A stretch of 64,000 bases of DNA from the NCBI RefSeq assembly GCF_007641255.1, contig NZ_CP036259.1:3660501-3724500 (forward strand). The letters are read 5' to 3'. This DNA is from Sporomusa termitida. Lineage in GTDB: Bacteria > Bacillota > Negativicutes > Sporomusales > Sporomusaceae. How positions within the stretch are numbered: the first letter of the stretch is position 1; every line of letters starts with the position of its first letter. Positions 1 through 8,899 of this stretch are shown in pieces. The notes beneath the pieces were generated by a model. It worked only from the letters and a program-made list of their open reading frames with translations, was not told the origin of the DNA and ran no database searches. The translations under genes were made by a program, and so were the position numbers.

Positions 1-49
1 CTGGGATTTGGTTACACTGCGCCCCTTGGGAGGCTCTGGCAACAGGTAA

Positions 50-79
50 AAGGCAGAACCGAAAAACCAGTTCTGCCTT
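50..79 (-). terminator. rho-independent terminator of tolC
   Basis: A 10-bp perfect stem (AAGGCAGAAC / GTTCTGCCTT) with a 10-nt loop lies just after the tolC stop. On the minus strand the stem is followed by a short T-rich run, as expected for an intrinsic terminator. Confidence 0.75.
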
Positions 80-88
80 AGCATTGCT

Positions 89-1435
89 TTACTCTACGGT
101 CACACCCATCGCTTTGTCAAGTTTAGCCCGGCTGGTGTTGTAATCATACATAGCCTGGACATAGTCGGTTTGGGCTGAAGTCAGGGCCACCTGGGAATCA
201 ATAACATCAAGATTTGTGCCGACGCCGGCACTGTAACGCACCTGGGATATTTTGTAATCCTCTTCCGCTTTGGTAACAGCTACCTTACTTGTCTCGATGC
301 GTTTCTCGGCTTCCTGCATATTGAGATAGGCTTGACGGACTTCCAGCTGCGCGCTGTCCCGGGCCTGACGCAGCTGCTCTGACGCCTTGCCAAGACCGGC
401 TTCGGCCCCTTTCACCTGGGATCTGGTCACACCGGAGTCAAATAAATTGTAACTGGCATTGATACCGACAACCCAGTTATTGTTATCGGTGCCGGGAAAA
501 TCTTTATCATTCCACTTCTCGGACGCCGTAGCCGCAATGGCAATCTTATTGCCGCTTTCGGCCACTCTGATGTCCGCTTTGGCAATATCCAGATTTGCCG
601 CCGCCTGGGCTAAATCAGGACGGTTAGCCAGGGCAGTGCTAATGCACTCTGCCAGCGTCTTATCATATTTGGCATAATTTAGCTCTTCCTTAAGCACCAG
701 CGAAGTATCAAGCGGCAGGCCAATAACATTATTCAGGCTTGAAATTGCCAGCTCATAGGCATTGCTCGCTTTGATCAGGTTTTGCTCGGCACTGGCTTTC
801 TCCACCTCTGAACGCAGCACGTCAGATTTAGCCACAGTACCGGCGCTATACTGAGCCTCTACATTTTTCAGATGGGCATTAAGGCGCGCCAGCGACTCCT
901 CACTTAATTTGACCAGATTGCGGGTTTGCAAAATGCTGTAATAACCGGTTGTTGCGTCAAGCTTAACCTGCTGCAGTGAGTTGGCAACCCCCAGGTCAGA
1001 TACTTTGAGGCCGAGTTTGGCTTTCTCAATAGTGCCTTCCAGCCGGCCGCCGGTGTATAGCGGCAGCGTCAGGTCAACACTGTTGGCATACCTGTTATCG
1101 ATGCTTTCCGGAATAGGAACTATAAAAGGCTGCCGGTTAGTATCATAGCCAACCCCGGCTGAGGCGGCACTTTTGGTGCGGCTGGCATTGTGGGACAGGG
1201 TTACCGACGGCCCTTTACCGGCTTTGGCCATCTTTACATCCCAGTTGGCCTTTTCCATATCAGATTCGGATATTTTTATCGCGGGATTGCTTTTAAGAGC
1301 CATATCAATGGCCTCATCAAGTGTAAGTTCTACGGGCGCGGCAAGGCCTGGCAGAGCAGCAGCTGCCAGCATGCCGCCGGTAATCAAGGCCGACATGCGT
1401 TTGGCGATGCTGCCATATAATCTAAATTGTGCCAT
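89..1435 (-). CDS. tolC: TolC family outer membrane efflux protein
   Basis: This is an outer-membrane channel of the TolC/OEP family, which exports small molecules or proteins with inner-membrane pumps. The 448-residue product starts with a signal peptide (residues 1 to about 32, ending in a GLAAP-like site). It has the two tandem OEP repeats of the family (about 40-225 and 245-440), each rich in long helices with the typical LTLDEAIDMALKSNP-type opening. An AAGGAGG ribosome site precedes the ATG. It lies downstream of mlaEFD but has its own consensus promoter and an operator-like palindrome (separate entries), so it can be expressed on its own. TolC next to Mla genes is typical of diderm firmicutes. 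The transport partner is not in this window. Confidence 0.9.
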   Translation of the reverse strand: MAQFRLYGSIAKRMSALITGGMLAAAALPGLAAPVELTLDEAIDMALKSNPAIKISESDMEKANWDVKMAKAGKGPSVTLSHNASRTKSAASAGVGYDTNRQPFIVPIPESIDNRYANSVDLTLPLYTGGRLEGTIEKAKLGLKVSDLGVANSLQQVKLDATTGYYSILQTRNLVKLSEESLARLNAHLKNVEAQYSAGTVAKSDVLRSEVEKASAEQNLIKASNAYELAISSLNNVIGLPLDTSLVLKEELNYAKYDKTLAECISTALANRPDLAQAAANLDIAKADIRVAESGNKIAIAATASEKWNDKDFPGTDNNNWVVGINASYNLFDSGVTRSQVKGAEAGLGKASEQLRQARDSAQLEVRQAYLNMQEAEKRIETSKVAVTKAEEDYKISQVRYSAGVGTNLDVIDSQVALTSAQTDYVQAMYDYNTSRAKLDKAMGVTVE

Positions 1436-1480
1436 AAAATACTATGACCTCCTTGATGTTATCGCTATTTTTTTCGGGTT

Positions 1481-1496
1481 CTGACTGTTCAGTCAG
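1481..1496. promoter_or_regulatory. candidate TetR-type operator before tolC
   Basis: A perfect inverted repeat of CTGACTG and CAGTCAG with a 2-bp centre sits at the expected transcription start, directly downstream of the -10 box. Palindromes of the TGAC..GTCA type are common TetR-family operators in front of efflux genes. That a TetR repressor binds here is inference; no tetR gene is seen in the window. Confidence 0.5.
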
Positions 1497-1505
1497 GTAC
1501 TTATA

Positions 1506-1534
1506 ATTATATGTCCAAGCCTGGGCGGTGTCAA
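1506..1534 (-). promoter_or_regulatory. sigma-A promoter of tolC
   Basis: On the minus strand there is a perfect -35 box (TTGACA, 1529-1534), a 17-bp spacer and a perfect -10 box (TATAAT, 1506-1511). It lies between the mlaD stop and tolC. Exact consensus with ideal spacing is uncommon and predicts strong transcription when not repressed. Confidence 0.85.
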
Positions 1535-1545
1535 TGCCAAGTGTA

Positions 1546-2817
1546 TCAGAATGACCGCCGGACACCGAAATAAGATGCCTTTTCCTCCCCCTTGTTCAGG
1601 TCATCAGACTGACCGACAATAAAGGTATCAGGTGCCACCTTATACTGTGTCCGCAGCTTGACCCGCACATCATTCGGATCATACACATCCAGCGACAGCC
1701 GCAATTGACTGCCCATTTTGGCATCAACCCCGACCCCGGCTTTACTGTCAATCACCCCGAAGCGCTGATTAAAGACCGGTCCTCTTTTGCCCAGCTGGAG
1801 GTTCAGCTTGCTGTCTTCGCCAATATCGCTCACGCCAATAACGGTAAAGTCGCCGGGCCCGGTATTGATCGTAATATCGGCATTGCTTTTGTATTTATGG
1901 GTATCGGTATTATATAAGGCTTCTACATTTGTTTCTGTTTCTATCGCCGCTACCCGGCCCAGCATCTTGTTGGCTTTGGCACTGGCATCACGCGCGTTCT
2001 TCAGGGTTTCTTTGATATTTTGAGCTGTTGCCGGTTCTGTTACCACCCCTTCTAAAGCGGCAGCCATTCTCTCCACCCGGCTGCTGGTTTGTTGCAGGGC
2101 AGTGATGGTTGCCCGCAGCTCAAGGGCTGTCTTGCCGTCATTGTCGACAGTGGCAATCATTTTATCCACCCGGGCGGCGGTATCCTTAAGACTGCCGGAC
2201 ATGGCCTTCAGATTAGCGACCGCCGCGGTCACATCGCCCTGATTTTTCTCAGCCAGAGTGGCCAGCGTAGTCGTCAGTCTGTTTAGATTAGCCGTGATCT
2301 CCCGGGCATTTAAGGCCGACTCCTTCAGGGCCGCTCTTACTTTATCGTCGGCCAGCACATCATTCAGGGCCTTAACCAGTGTCCTCACCTCAGCCAGCAC
2401 CTGATTGGCCGCTACCATCAATTCATCCATTCCCTGGGGACTCTCGCCATATACTCTGGCATGGGGGGCTAAAAACCCCTTGAGCTCCCGGGGCGGCATA
2501 ATATTAATATATTTTTCCCCCAGTAAACCGTCAGACCCAATTGTCAGAGCAGACCCTGCCGGTATTTTTACCCCGGGATTAAGCATAATGTCGGCGGCCA
2601 CACCGTCAGGCAGTACCTGCACAGCAGTGACCTCGCCAATTTCAACACCGGCATAACGGACAATATTGCCTGGCTTCAGCCCGCTGACCTGAGCGAAAAC
2701 AGCCTGGATCGGATAACCTTTGTCACCAAAAGTAATGCCGCTTAAATAAGCAAACATTCCGGCTAGCAGCAGCAGGCCGGCAAGAGTTACAGCGCCGACT
2801 TTGGCCTCGGTATTCAT
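1546..2817 (-). CDS. mlaD: MlaD-type MCE domain protein with C-terminal beta region
   Basis: This is the substrate-binding MCE component of a lipid-trafficking ABC system. The 423-residue protein has one N-terminal membrane helix (about 10-28), an MCE domain (about 38-115), a long helical region (about 120-285) and a C-terminal part of some 130 residues. That last part has alternating polar and hydrophobic strands and ends in Phe, like the closing signal of outer-membrane barrels. E. coli MlaD is about 183 residues, so this is a long form. In the diderm firmicute Veillonella a long MlaD of this type is reported to bridge both membranes. The start overlaps the mlaF stop by 4 nt (ATGA), suggesting translational coupling. 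Confidence 0.88.
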   Translation of the reverse strand: MNTEAKVGAVTLAGLLLLAGMFAYLSGITFGDKGYPIQAVFAQVSGLKPGNIVRYAGVEIGEVTAVQVLPDGVAADIMLNPGVKIPAGSALTIGSDGLLGEKYINIMPPRELKGFLAPHARVYGESPQGMDELMVAANQVLAEVRTLVKALNDVLADDKVRAALKESALNAREITANLNRLTTTLATLAEKNQGDVTAAVANLKAMSGSLKDTAARVDKMIATVDNDGKTALELRATITALQQTSSRVERMAAALEGVVTEPATAQNIKETLKNARDASAKANKMLGRVAAIETETNVEALYNTDTHKYKSNADITINTGPGDFTVIGVSDIGEDSKLNLQLGKRGPVFNQRFGVIDSKAGVGVDAKMGSQLRLSLDVYDPNDVRVKLRTQYKVAPDTFIVGQSDDLNKGEEKASYFGVRRSF

Positions 2818-3572
2818 ACCCTTGCCCTCCCCTTACGCTCCGGCAGGACGGTCGCCCCGCGGATAAATTTAGCCACAATCGGATTCTCCGACTGTTTGAA
2901 ACTATCGGGTGTACCGGCCTCAATGATGCTGCCATTATGGATCATGGCAATCCGGTCGGCAATCCGGAAGGCACTTGACATGTTATGGGTCACAACCACC
3001 GAGGTGGCATCAATCATTCGCCTGGTACTGACAATCATCCGGTCAATCGTATTGGCCATAATGGGATCAAGCCCGGCCGTAGGCTCATCATACAGAACAA
3101 TATGCGGATTAATGGCAATCGCCCTCGCCAGGCTGACCCGTTTTTTCATGCCGCCGGACAGTTCACTCGGCATGGCATTTTCCTGCCCGCGCAGGCCTAC
3201 CATGCGCAGCTTGCGGCGTATTGTCCGCAGAATCTCCGCTTCGGACATATCGGTGTGCTGCCTGAGGCCGAAGGCCACATTTTCCCCGACCGACATGGAA
3301 TCAAATAACGCCGAATACTGAAAGACCATGCCCATCTCCAGCCTGATCCTGCCCAGTTCATCCTCGGTCAGGCCGGTGATTTCCCGGTTATTGACCCAAA
3401 TCTCCCCGGCGGTTGGTTTTAACAGACCAATAATCAGCCGCAGTAATGTGCTTTTACCGGAACCGCTTGGCCCGATAATCACCATAATTTCCCCTTGTTC
3501 AATAGTAAGGTTAATGTCTTTAAGTATTTGCTTGCCGCGAAACTCCATATTGACATTAACTAGTCTGATCAT
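2814..3572 (-). CDS. mlaF: Mla ABC transporter ATP-binding protein
   Basis: This is the ATPase that drives the MlaE permease in phospholipid transport between inner and outer membrane. The 252-residue product has Walker A (GPSGSGKST, about 34-42), the ABC signature LSGGMKKR (about 140) and Walker B with DEPTAGLDP. The signature plus KKR and the size match the MlaF/Ttg2A family. GAGGT lies 7 nt before the ATG. It sits between mlaE and mlaD in one operon; no MlaB STAS-domain partner is encoded nearby. Confidence 0.92.
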   Translation of the reverse strand: MIRLVNVNMEFRGKQILKDINLTIEQGEIMVIIGPSGSGKSTLLRLIIGLLKPTAGEIWVNNREITGLTEDELGRIRLEMGMVFQYSALFDSMSVGENVAFGLRQHTDMSEAEILRTIRRKLRMVGLRGQENAMPSELSGGMKKRVSLARAIAINPHIVLYDEPTAGLDPIMANTIDRMIVSTRRMIDATSVVVTHNMSSAFRIADRIAMIHNGSIIEAGTPDSFKQSENPIVAKFIRGATVLPERKGRARV

Positions 3573-3593
3573 AATTTATACCTCATTTAATTT

Positions 3594-4364
3594 TTACCGG
3601 TATAATAGTACCGATAAAAAATAGTTGCTGACAAAAATCAGGATGATCGATAAGACAACCGAACCGGTTGTTGCCTGCCCTACCCCCTCAGCCCCCTGGG
3701 CGGTGGTCAGTCCTTTATGGCAGCCGATCAGGGCGACAATGGCCCCAAAAAATATAGCTTTGATCATGCCGCCGATGATATCGTGGGGTACGGCAAAAAC
3801 CTTGATCGAATTAAAGAAAGTGAAGGAGCTGATACCGGCATAGTATTTGCCGATCATATAGCTGCCGAAAGTCCCAATGACATCGGCAAAGATAACCAGT
3901 ACCGGCAGCATCACCATGCAGGCCAGCATCCGGGGCACTACCAGATAGGCAACCGGGTTTACGGCCATTACCCGCAGGGCATCAATCTGCTCTGTTACTT
4001 TCATGGAGCCGATTTCGGCCGTAATTGCGGCCCCCACCCGCCCGGCAAAGACCACACCGGTCAAAACAGGCGATAACTCACGGGCCATGGCTACCGCCAC
4101 AAGCCCGCCAACCGAGGACTGAGCCCCGTATTTTACAAATTCAAAAGCGGTTTGCACCGTCATGACCATACCTGTAAACAGCATGGTCAGCAAGACAATG
4201 GCCAGTGAATCTGCCCCCAGATGCGCCATTTGCCTAAGCAGCAGGGTAGTGTTCAGCCGGCGCAGATGTAACACAGTCTGACTAAACAGGATGAGCACCT
4301 GGCCCACATGCTCCAAAAAAGTTATAACAATTCGCCCGGTACGGGTGAATAGCTGATTAAGCAT
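3594..4364 (-). CDS. mlaE: MlaE family lipid ABC permease
   Basis: This is the integral-membrane permease of the Mla system. The product has about five hydrophobic segments and the typical MlaE elements, including a GADSLAIVLLTMLFTGMV-like first core helix and the ARELSPVLTGVVFAGRVGAA motif. I place the start at the ATG at 4364 (MLNQLFTRTG; 256 residues), because GGAG stands 7 nt before it. The frame stays open upstream to a TTG at 4415 without a ribosome site. It is the first gene of mlaE-F-D. MlaA, MlaB and MlaC are absent from the window. Confidence 0.9.
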   Translation of the reverse strand: MLNQLFTRTGRIVITFLEHVGQVLILFSQTVLHLRRLNTTLLLRQMAHLGADSLAIVLLTMLFTGMVMTVQTAFEFVKYGAQSSVGGLVAVAMARELSPVLTGVVFAGRVGAAITAEIGSMKVTEQIDALRVMAVNPVAYLVVPRMLACMVMLPVLVIFADVIGTFGSYMIGKYYAGISSFTFFNSIKVFAVPHDIIGGMIKAIFFGAIVALIGCHKGLTTAQGAEGVGQATTGSVVLSIILIFVSNYFLSVLLYR

Positions 4365-4499
4365 AGGCAAGCTCCTTAACCTTATTCGGTGCAGTTGATC
4401 TTTAATAGTATTCAATATTTATTTTTAATTCCCTGCCGTTTTTTTAACTGCCTCTATTTTCCTTGCCGGCGGCGGCTTAGGCCGGACTGAACAAAAGGC

Positions 4500-4524
4500 A
4501 AAAGCCGCATCTAATGCGGCTTTT
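4500..4524. terminator. terminator after the S55 peptidase gene
   Basis: An 11-bp perfect stem (AAAAGCCGCAT / ATGCGGCTTTT) with a 3-nt loop. It can end the minus-strand gene stopping at 4539 and separates it from mlaE. Confidence 0.8.
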
Positions 4525-4538
4525 CTCCAGCAGGCAAT

Positions 4539-6365
4539 TTACTTGATGATATTTAACATGACCTGAGTGTCACCATCAATAATATAATCGGTTGTTACAT
4601 ACACTTTTTGTTTCAACTCGTCGCCTTTGCTATTTTTGCCGGCCGCCCTGCCAGCTGGCCCGTTTTTAGACGGCTGCATGGCGGTTGTTTCCGGTAATGC
4701 CGGGCTGGGAGCAGTCTCGAAGGTACCGGGCACCGGTTTTACATTTCTGCCGGCTGAGCCGGCAGCAGCATCAGGCATACTCATTTCAATGGTCTCAACA
4801 ACGATATCGTTATTACGGTCACGGCTAACAAGGTCCTGAACGGCTTCCTCCAGGGACCGGGGTCTTGCTTTAAGCATAAACAGTTTACTTAGATCCTGTT
4901 CCATGCTGGGCCGTTGGCCAACAAGCTGGGCAATCGAAACCATACCGCCGCCCCGCACGGTCAGCATCAGGGTCCCCGGCTGCTGCTCTTTGGGTACGGT
5001 GTACGTGATATATTGGGTCAGCGGTTCACCGCGAAACGGTTTAATGATTACAGCGATATCAACCTTGTCACCAGGTTTGGCAGCCGCTGTATTGGCTTTA
5101 GCCTCAAGAATAGTCGCCGTCCGCCGCTCGCTGTCAATGGCGACATTGACCTTAACATCCATAATACTAACAGGGGTAAACTGGTTGCTGCTCAGCAGCG
5201 CCAGGGCCTCATGCACCTCGGCGATGGCCAGTTCCCCAACATTGCCCTGCGTATAAAACATATTTTCCCGCGCCAATACCTCACCGGGTATACCGGCAGC
5301 ACTGATTTCAAAGCTGATTCTGGCTGTACCGGAGCCAACACGGTCCGTGGTTTTCTCAATCGCGTTAAAGACACTGACCGCCGACAGGGTCGGCGCCAGC
5401 TCTTCATCCTGCACAACCTGGGCCCATAATTCGTTCGTGCGGCCCAGATTTTTATCGGTAACAGTAATCCGGAGCGGTACTATATTGGGGAATTTGCTGA
5501 TAGTACCGGCAATACCGGCCCCTCTGTCCTGGTTAATCACCCCGATTGTTTCGGTTGAGGTGCCGACTTTGAAAGAGTTTTCCAGACCGCTGATGGTAGT
5601 GTAGACCTCGGCATCGGTCAGGAAATAGTTGACTTTGCCTTTTTTAAGGAAAGGATGACCAAAAGCCAACAATTTATCGCCCTCAACATAGGTTACGGTG
5701 CCTAACGCGCCCAGACTGATATCCCCGCGCACCAGCTGCAAACCGATCGTACTGCCTGGCTCAACGGTTTTATTGTAGACAATGCCGTTATTGTCGTCGG
5801 CCATGCTGCCACTTACTGCATAGGGAGTCAGATTATAGGGCTTCAGCTTGTCTGCCAGCATCTTCAGAGCCTGGTCACCAAAACCGGAGGCCATTAAGGG
5901 TGTACTGACCGCATTATCGTCCAGTGGGGCTGCCGGCGTCTGCAATTCTGCCTGGCCGCCGTTCAGCTCCCATAATTTGAGCATGTCGGCAATTGGGGTT
6001 ACCATCCCGATCTTATGGTCTGTCAGGCCCCAGCCATAAGCTACGGCGCCAACCAGCTTGCCGTTAATATATACCGGACTGCCGCTCATGCCCTGGGCAA
6101 TGCCGCCTGTCCGTTCGATGACATCGCCATAGGTGCGGACCAGGATCAAGTCACCTGATGGTCCTTTTTGCTTCATAACCCCCAGAACTTCTACACCAAA
6201 CTCTTCAATCTGACTGCCTGAGACAACGGTTTTGGCTGTTCCATGCATACCTCTGACAACCTGTTCAACAGGCATAAATTCAGGCGCAGCTTGAACATAA
6301 CCAATCGGCAGCATAATCAGTATTGCCGCCAGCGCTGTCAGGCAACGCCTTAAAATATTAAACAT
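4539..6365 (-). CDS. SpoIVB-type S55 peptidase domain protein
   Basis: A secreted or anchored serine-peptidase-like protein of 608 residues. After a signal peptide (1-26) it goes straight into an S55 (SpoIVB peptidase) domain. The probable catalytic serine lies in GIAQGMSGSPVYINGK (about 93-108), with a His in the GMHGTAKTV segment (about 40). A second conserved stretch, LLAFGHPFLKKGK, follows at about 230. SpoIVB of Bacillus cleaves SpoIVFA during sigma-K activation and carries a PDZ domain before S55. I see no PDZ domain here, and the long C-terminal half is unassigned, so this is probably an envelope paralogue and not spoIVB itself. It lies in an outer-membrane/flagellar gene block. Confidence 0.8.
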   Translation of the reverse strand: MFNILRRCLTALAAILIMLPIGYVQAAPEFMPVEQVVRGMHGTAKTVVSGSQIEEFGVEVLGVMKQKGPSGDLILVRTYGDVIERTGGIAQGMSGSPVYINGKLVGAVAYGWGLTDHKIGMVTPIADMLKLWELNGGQAELQTPAAPLDDNAVSTPLMASGFGDQALKMLADKLKPYNLTPYAVSGSMADDNNGIVYNKTVEPGSTIGLQLVRGDISLGALGTVTYVEGDKLLAFGHPFLKKGKVNYFLTDAEVYTTISGLENSFKVGTSTETIGVINQDRGAGIAGTISKFPNIVPLRITVTDKNLGRTNELWAQVVQDEELAPTLSAVSVFNAIEKTTDRVGSGTARISFEISAAGIPGEVLARENMFYTQGNVGELAIAEVHEALALLSSNQFTPVSIMDVKVNVAIDSERRTATILEAKANTAAAKPGDKVDIAVIIKPFRGEPLTQYITYTVPKEQQPGTLMLTVRGGGMVSIAQLVGQRPSMEQDLSKLFMLKARPRSLEEAVQDLVSRDRNNDIVVETIEMSMPDAAAGSAGRNVKPVPGTFETAPSPALPETTAMQPSKNGPAGRAAGKNSKGDELKQKVYVTTDYIIDGDTQVMLNIIK

Positions 6366-6430
6366 AGGTTCATCCTTCCATGAAGAAGATTAGGGCGCAT
6401 TGTTAGCCTTGCCAATTGCCTCCCTATCAG

Positions 6431-6590
6431 AGTAGCTTGTCAGCTCTAAAACGGTAGAATAATGGCGAGGCTATTTTTCGCAAACCAAGGCGGAGGAGGG
6501 AGGCATACCAGACGTATGCTGACTGACGACAACGATGGGTTGCGGAAAATAGACCGGCAGTATTCACTGGGTTAGGGCTGATAAGCTACT
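6431..6590. repeat. 160-bp palindromic intergenic element, copy 1
   Basis: Imperfect inverted arms of about 55 bp start and end with AGTAGCTT(G/A)TCAG. They enclose a core with AAGGCGGAGGAG, a small palindrome GCATACCAGACGTATGC, and GACGACAACGA. The same core and architecture occur at 34120-34280 in opposite orientation. It fills the gap between the S55 gene and the small lipoyl-like gene. Confidence 0.75.
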
Positions 6591-6605
6591 GGGTACCTAC
6601 CTGCC

Positions 6606-6920
6606 CTACCGCTTAAGCGGTTCAATCCTGACTAAAACATCACCGCTCTTGACTTGGTCGCCCGGCTTAACCAGCACTTCGCGGACAGTGCCGTCGGTGT
6701 TGGCACGGACTGCGACCGCCGGACCGGTAAGGGTATTAACATAAACCAGGATATCGCCTTCCCGGGCCAGGGCGCCGGGGGCCACCAAACCATTGGCCAG
6801 AACACTGCCTGCTAATACACCGCGCTGGTCAACCGTCTGGCCTGCTGCCAATACCCAGGCTACGGCGCCGACAACAACCAGCAACACGGTAACGAGCATG
6901 ATACTCTTTTTATGAACCAT
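6606..6920 (-). CDS. membrane-anchored biotinyl/lipoyl-like domain protein
   Basis: A 104-residue protein with one N-terminal membrane helix (about 6-26). Its C-terminal half reads as a biotinyl/lipoyl-like hairpin fold (ANTDGTVREVLVKPGDQVKSG). In HlyD/RND adaptor proteins this fold forms the barrel around the helical hairpin, but here no hairpin or second half follows. No MKM biotinylation or DKA lipoylation motif is visible. It may be a minimal periplasmic adaptor or a remnant of a larger one. It lies between the S55 gene and the AMIN gene on the same strand. Confidence 0.65.
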   Translation of the reverse strand: MVHKKSIMLVTVLLVVVGAVAWVLAAGQTVDQRGVLAGSVLANGLVAPGALAREGDILVYVNTLTGPAVAVRANTDGTVREVLVKPGDQVKSGDVLVRIEPLKR

Positions 6921-6984
6921 ACAGAAACACCTGCCTTTGTCTTTTGCTGTAGAGGTTTCTCTACTTTATTATAGCGCATTTTTA

Positions 6985-8412
6985 TCAATTAGCAACACGG
7001 CTTGAAATAATTGCCAAAGCGTCCCCCACCCGCCGTTCCCGCCGGTCTGAGGGCCTGTTGATAATCTTACCGTTTAATACCATCTCACTGGACCCGCCGC
7101 CATCGAGATTCATAGCTTCCTGTGCTCCCAGCTCCTGCATAAAAAGCGCCAGTTCCAGGAGTGTCATCCCGGTACTGAGCTCCTGCCGGCCATCCACAAC
7201 CACCACCAGAATTTTCCCGTCGGCCTTAAGGCCAAGTGCCGTCCGGGGAGCGCGGCCACCGGCCACATCGGAGCCAAATTCTTCAATTTTAGTTGTTAAA
7301 AATACGCTGTTATTTTTAACAAGCATCGGCCCGGCGCCCAATGCGTGCCGGGTTTTATCCCACTCCGGCCCCAGTGTCTGCTGAAGCCTGACGCCGTCGC
7401 CAATGCTAAGACCGGCAAGGAGGCCGGCGGCGGCACCGTGGGCGGAAAGGACAAAGCCCGCCGGCGGTATCGGCGAATTGCCGGTATTGACTGCCGTTAC
7501 TTTACCGTTTACAACCACATATTCTCTGCCGAAATTATTACTGCCGGTCGCCGGGGCATAAAGGCCATTGTAGAGCACAAGCTCGTTTTCCCCCCGCGGT
7601 CTGTTAACACCATGAATCGTCACGGTCCTGTCGTCCGGTAATTCAACCTGGCCTTCATACTCGACCTGATCAATAAGCATCCGGCCGTCAGGCATAATAC
7701 CAAGGGCTGTACGGGGTAAGGCGGGTGTACTGGCGATTTCGCCGTCTATCTTCAGTAAGCCGATAATCGTCCCGTCAGGCCCAAAATAAGAGCCATTAAC
7801 CGCAGCTATCGCCCCGGCCCGTTCGGCCATCGGCAAGAGTGGTTCCAGCCCCTTGATGACACCATTGGACAGCACCGGCTGGACCGCAAAACCGGCCTGG
7901 GGATCGACCTCAAGGATATGGGCCCATAAGGGACCGCTGGCTTGATTTCTCAGCCAGGAGGTATAGGTCAGGCCCGGTGCCAGTTCCTCCACCTGCTTCT
8001 GCTCATAGTCTTTAATAATATCAACAACCAGCCGGTTGGGGTCTTTCAGGGTAAACACCTTGTACAGATAGGGAGTTTTCAGATCAACAACCGCTCTGAG
8101 CTTGCCTGGCTCAGGCGCGGCCAGACGTACCCTGGCTACGGTCGGGTCATTGACCCTATATTGGGCGATCCCCTTATTGGCAACCCCGGGCATATCTATG
8201 ACCAGCCGGAGCGGGTTCTCCAGCGTCATTATTTTGTATTCGGGCAAGTCGGAGACATCAAACACAATTCTAACTTTTTCCGCATCCTGGCTTAGCCTGA
8301 TTTTGCTCACTACAGGTTCAGAGGCTGCCCAGGCAGCACCCTGAAGCAGCAGTACCACCAGGAAAATACAGGCTGTCAGCAGTGGCCTTTTTAGGCCCGG
8401 ACGATTGAACAT
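6985..8412 (-). CDS. AMIN and phosphodiester glycosidase (NAGPA) domain protein
   Basis: An exported enzyme of 475 residues. It has a signal peptide (1-29, ending GAAWA), an AMIN-type envelope-targeting domain (about 33-130, VSKIRLSQDAEKVRIVFDV), and a phosphodiester-glycosidase domain (about 195-470) with NGSYFGPDGT and NLDGGGSSEMV motifs. Family members remove N-acetylglucosamine from phosphodiesters, and in bacteria are thought to act on cell-wall glycans. AMIN domains bring proteins to peptidoglycan or secretin-like complexes. AGGAGTGTGG precedes the ATG. It lies between the lipoyl-like gene and the flagellar operon. Confidence 0.88.
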   Translation of the reverse strand: MFNRPGLKRPLLTACIFLVVLLLQGAAWAASEPVVSKIRLSQDAEKVRIVFDVSDLPEYKIMTLENPLRLVIDMPGVANKGIAQYRVNDPTVARVRLAAPEPGKLRAVVDLKTPYLYKVFTLKDPNRLVVDIIKDYEQKQVEELAPGLTYTSWLRNQASGPLWAHILEVDPQAGFAVQPVLSNGVIKGLEPLLPMAERAGAIAAVNGSYFGPDGTIIGLLKIDGEIASTPALPRTALGIMPDGRMLIDQVEYEGQVELPDDRTVTIHGVNRPRGENELVLYNGLYAPATGSNNFGREYVVVNGKVTAVNTGNSPIPPAGFVLSAHGAAAGLLAGLSIGDGVRLQQTLGPEWDKTRHALGAGPMLVKNNSVFLTTKIEEFGSDVAGGRAPRTALGLKADGKILVVVVDGRQELSTGMTLLELALFMQELGAQEAMNLDGGGSSEMVLNGKIINRPSDRRERRVGDALAIISSRVAN

Positions 8413-8463
8413 GAAACCACACTCCTTATAATAAAATAAGCAAACCGGTAATTATGCAAAAGA

Positions 8464-8485
8464 GGCCAGGCTATCGAGCCTGGCC
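8464..8485 (-). terminator. terminator overlapping the end of flgJ
   Basis: An 8-bp perfect stem (GGCCAGGC / GCCTGGCC) followed by TCTTTT on the minus strand. The flgJ stop codon lies at the base of the loop, so the last codons form one arm. This closes the flagellar operon. Confidence 0.8.
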
Positions 8486-8872
8486 TTTAACAGGGCTTTT
8501 ACTTAGCTGACGGTACAGCATGGCGGCCAAGCCCATTCCCCCGGCTTGCGCCATATTTTTTGTTAACTCCGTGTCCAACAGCGATTGCATTATTTCTTCG
8601 CCTGAGGTATCGCCCATAAGCTTAGTCTTGGGTACACTGGCCCGCATTCGCGCCAGCATCATATTCAGAAAAACCGCTTCCAGCTCCTGGCAGGCGGCCT
8701 TGAGCTTAGCATCTTCACTGCCTTTTGCCGGCGCAGCTCCCGCCAGCCCGGAGGTCTGAACCGCTTGCTCCAGCCGGGCGGCAAAAGCCGCTCCCTGGCC
8801 GGACACCGCCGCCCCGCCGCCGGCAGGAATGGTATTGGGCTGTATGAGATTGGCAGGATTTATTTTCAACAT
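8471..8872 (-). CDS. flgJ: FlgJ N-terminal type rod-binding protein
   Basis: A 133-residue protein that matches only the rod-binding domain of FlgJ: KAACQELEAVFLNMMLARMRASVPK followed by GEEIMQSLLDTELTKNMAQAGGMGLA. It helps flagellar rod assembly at the wall. The muramidase half found in E. coli FlgJ is absent, as is normal for single-domain rod-binding proteins in many bacteria. It is the last gene of mbl-flhO-flhP-flgA-flgH-flgI-flgJ. A good GGGGTGA ribosome site precedes the ATG. Confidence 0.88.
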   Translation of the reverse strand: MLKINPANLIQPNTIPAGGGAAVSGQGAAFAARLEQAVQTSGLAGAAPAKGSEDAKLKAACQELEAVFLNMMLARMRASVPKTKLMGDTSGEEIMQSLLDTELTKNMAQAGGMGLAAMLYRQLSKSPVKGQAR

Positions 8873-8899
8873 TCACTCACCCCTTATCAGTATAGGCCC

